A stretch of 64,000 nt of DNA, taken from NCBI RefSeq assembly GCF_017811155.1, contig NZ_JACVCV010000020.1, positions 22,197 through 86,196 of the forward strand. Reading direction: 5' to 3'. This stretch comes from Lunatimonas salinarum (lineage in GTDB: Bacteria; Bacteroidota; Bacteroidia; Cytophagales; Cyclobacteriaceae). Position numbers and translations under genes: made by a program. Shown here piece by piece: positions 63,194 to 64,000 of this stretch (its first letter is position 1; each line of letters opens with the position of its first letter). Under the pieces are notes generated by a model. That model was not told where the DNA came from. It was given only the letters and a program-made list of their open reading frames with translations, and ran no database searches.

Positions 63194-63907
63194 ATGAAAC
63201 TTCCTGTCGAAATATCTCCTAATCCATTAGTAACAAGCACGATAGAATTGCGGTTCTTTACCCAAGCTTCGTCAATTGATTTATTTCCAGTTGTTTATCA
63301 AGCCTTTTCGAGTCTTTTTCCAAAATTTGAGGTCAGTAATCTGCCTTCAGATGTCAAATCCGGTAACCCCCAATTTAAGTTTACTCCGGATTACATGCTG
63401 AGCAACGAAAATTACAGACTTTCCTTCAGTAACACCGTTCTTTCATTTGAACACGTTTCAGATTATCAATTTTGGCGGAATTACTTTCCTTTCGTCTCCT
63501 CTTGCTATGAAAAATTCTTCAACCTTGTAAAGGCAGAATTTATTGAGAGAATTGGTGTTCGATATGCAAGTGTATTGGATAAAACCGAAAGTGCAAATCA
63601 GGTGCTAGTTTCAGTACCTGGTATAAGTTTATCTGGCTATAATCAAAAATTTGAGCATTACCGCTCTGTGATCAAAGTCAACGGATTTAATCTGCTCCTT
63701 CAGATTTTTGATAATGCAAGAGCACAAATAAAAGATCATAGTATTTCCGGTGTTTACATTGATATTGATGCATCATTTGATCAAAAAATTGAGCCGAATA
63801 AGAAAGCCTTAGAAATTATTGATCAATTACATTCAGAGCAGAAAAAATTGTTTTTCAGCTTGTTGAAAGAAGATTACATCCAAACATTAAACCCAAAATA
63901 CTCATGA
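63194..63907 (+). CDS. TIGR04255 family protein
   Basis: The 237-residue product begins PVEISPNPLVTSTIELRFFT and contains RIGVRYASVLD and GVYIDIDASF, matching the TIGR04255 family of unknown function, often found in defence or mobile loci and paired with a second gene. It is separated from the methylase gene by 137 bases; TTTG at 63138 and TTACTTTG at 63164 (22 bases apart) may be a weak promoter. Its TGA overlaps an ATG at 63904, so a coupled partner gene once followed. Confidence 0.8.
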   Translation: MKLPVEISPNPLVTSTIELRFFTQASSIDLFPVVYQAFSSLFPKFEVSNLPSDVKSGNPQFKFTPDYMLSNENYRLSFSNTVLSFEHVSDYQFWRNYFPFVSSCYEKFFNLVKAEFIERIGVRYASVLDKTESANQVLVSVPGISLSGYNQKFEHYRSVIKVNGFNLLLQIFDNARAQIKDHSISGVYIDIDASFDQKIEPNKKALEIIDQLHSEQKKLFFSLLKEDYIQTLNPKYS

Positions 63908-63960
63908 TACCTATTGTCGCAGATTTGCCTCCAATTACGCAGCAGTGTACCGGCCCCTAA
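63904..63960 (+). pseudogene. Start of a coupled partner gene, apparently truncated
   Basis: ATG at 63904 overlaps the TIGR04255 stop codon (ATGA) and encodes MIPIVADLPPITQQ before the frame runs into a TAA at 63958-63960 within the putative insertion sequence end. Such coupling is normal for a two-gene module, so the sudden stop points to disruption at about 63945. Confidence 0.45.
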
Positions 63961-64000
63961 ATTAATCGGACGTAAAATAGTTTAAAAACTGTAAATTTAC
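63946..64000. mobile_element. Putative terminal repeat of an IS3-family-like element
   Basis: The sequence starting TGTACCGGCCCCTAAATTAA and continuing TCGGACG resembles ends of IS3-family (IS150-like) elements of Bacteroidota, which commonly read TGTACTGACCCC and AAAAGTTGGAC. The match is from memory and the transposase lies outside the window. Confidence 0.4.

Overview
The window looks like chromosomal DNA of a Bacteroidota bacterium, most likely a Cytophagales (Cyclobacteriaceae-like) member. Supporting signs are a SusC/SusD pair, DUF4252 proteins encoded beside ECF sigma/anti-sigma cassettes, a 29-residue COX24-type basic protein next to an RNase G gene, VCBS/ASPIC lipoproteins and weak ribosome binding sites. 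No rRNA, tRNA or CRISPR array was recognised.

Layout. 0-4 kb: housekeeping genes (TPR protein, COX24-like mini-protein, RNase G, SIMPL protein, TruA). 4-9.4 kb: a minus-strand operon of a formaldehyde-dehydrogenase-like enzyme and three different enolase-superfamily acid-sugar dehydratases, all with export signals. 9.6-12.5 kb: lysS and proline dehydrogenase. 13.2-24.6 kb: a plus-strand beta-glucan cluster with a GH149-like phosphorylase, a GH3, a GH17 lipoprotein, a sugar permease fused to a GH17 domain, a second stand-alone copy of that GH17 and a GH51-like enzyme. 24.7-30.1 kb: a gene-poor accessory region with four paralogous small membrane proteins, a double-glycine bacteriocin-like peptide, a shared palindromic site, two dispersed hairpin repeat families, unknown small genes and decayed coding sequence. 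30.1-39.1 kb: housekeeping genes (rarA, two ECF sigma/anti-sigma modules, two DUF4252 proteins, threonine aldolase, lpdA, fabG). 39.8-48.3 kb: a SusC/SusD uptake pair, a small lipoprotein and a large VCBS/ASPIC lipoprotein. 48.7-63.1 kb: a probable anti-phage operon. 63.2-64.0 kb: a TIGR04255 gene whose coupled partner appears cut by the end of an insertion sequence.

The most notable item is the 48.7-63.1 kb operon. It encodes a 1746-residue DEAD/DEAH helicase with a DUF1998-type region and a Vsr/DUF559-like nuclease-fold tail; a SNF2 helicase overlapping it by ATGA; an AlbA_2/Schlafen ATPase-like protein with two winged helices joined by 12-nt-repeat linkers; and a 1439-residue Eco57I-type adenine methylase whose recognition half is strikingly AT-rich. 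The parts correspond to DrmA plus DrmB, DrmD and DrmMI of class 1 DISARM, but the first two appear as one polypeptide, no phospholipase D (DrmC) is seen, and an AlbA_2 protein stands in the operon. It is best described as a DISARM-related variant; defence activity is inferred.

In the glucan cluster, the GH17 lipoprotein would cut beta-1,3-glucan outside the cytoplasm, the permease would import oligosaccharides directly to its fused cytoplasmic GH17 domain, and the second GH17, GH3 and phosphorylase would finish them to glucose and glucose-1-phosphate.
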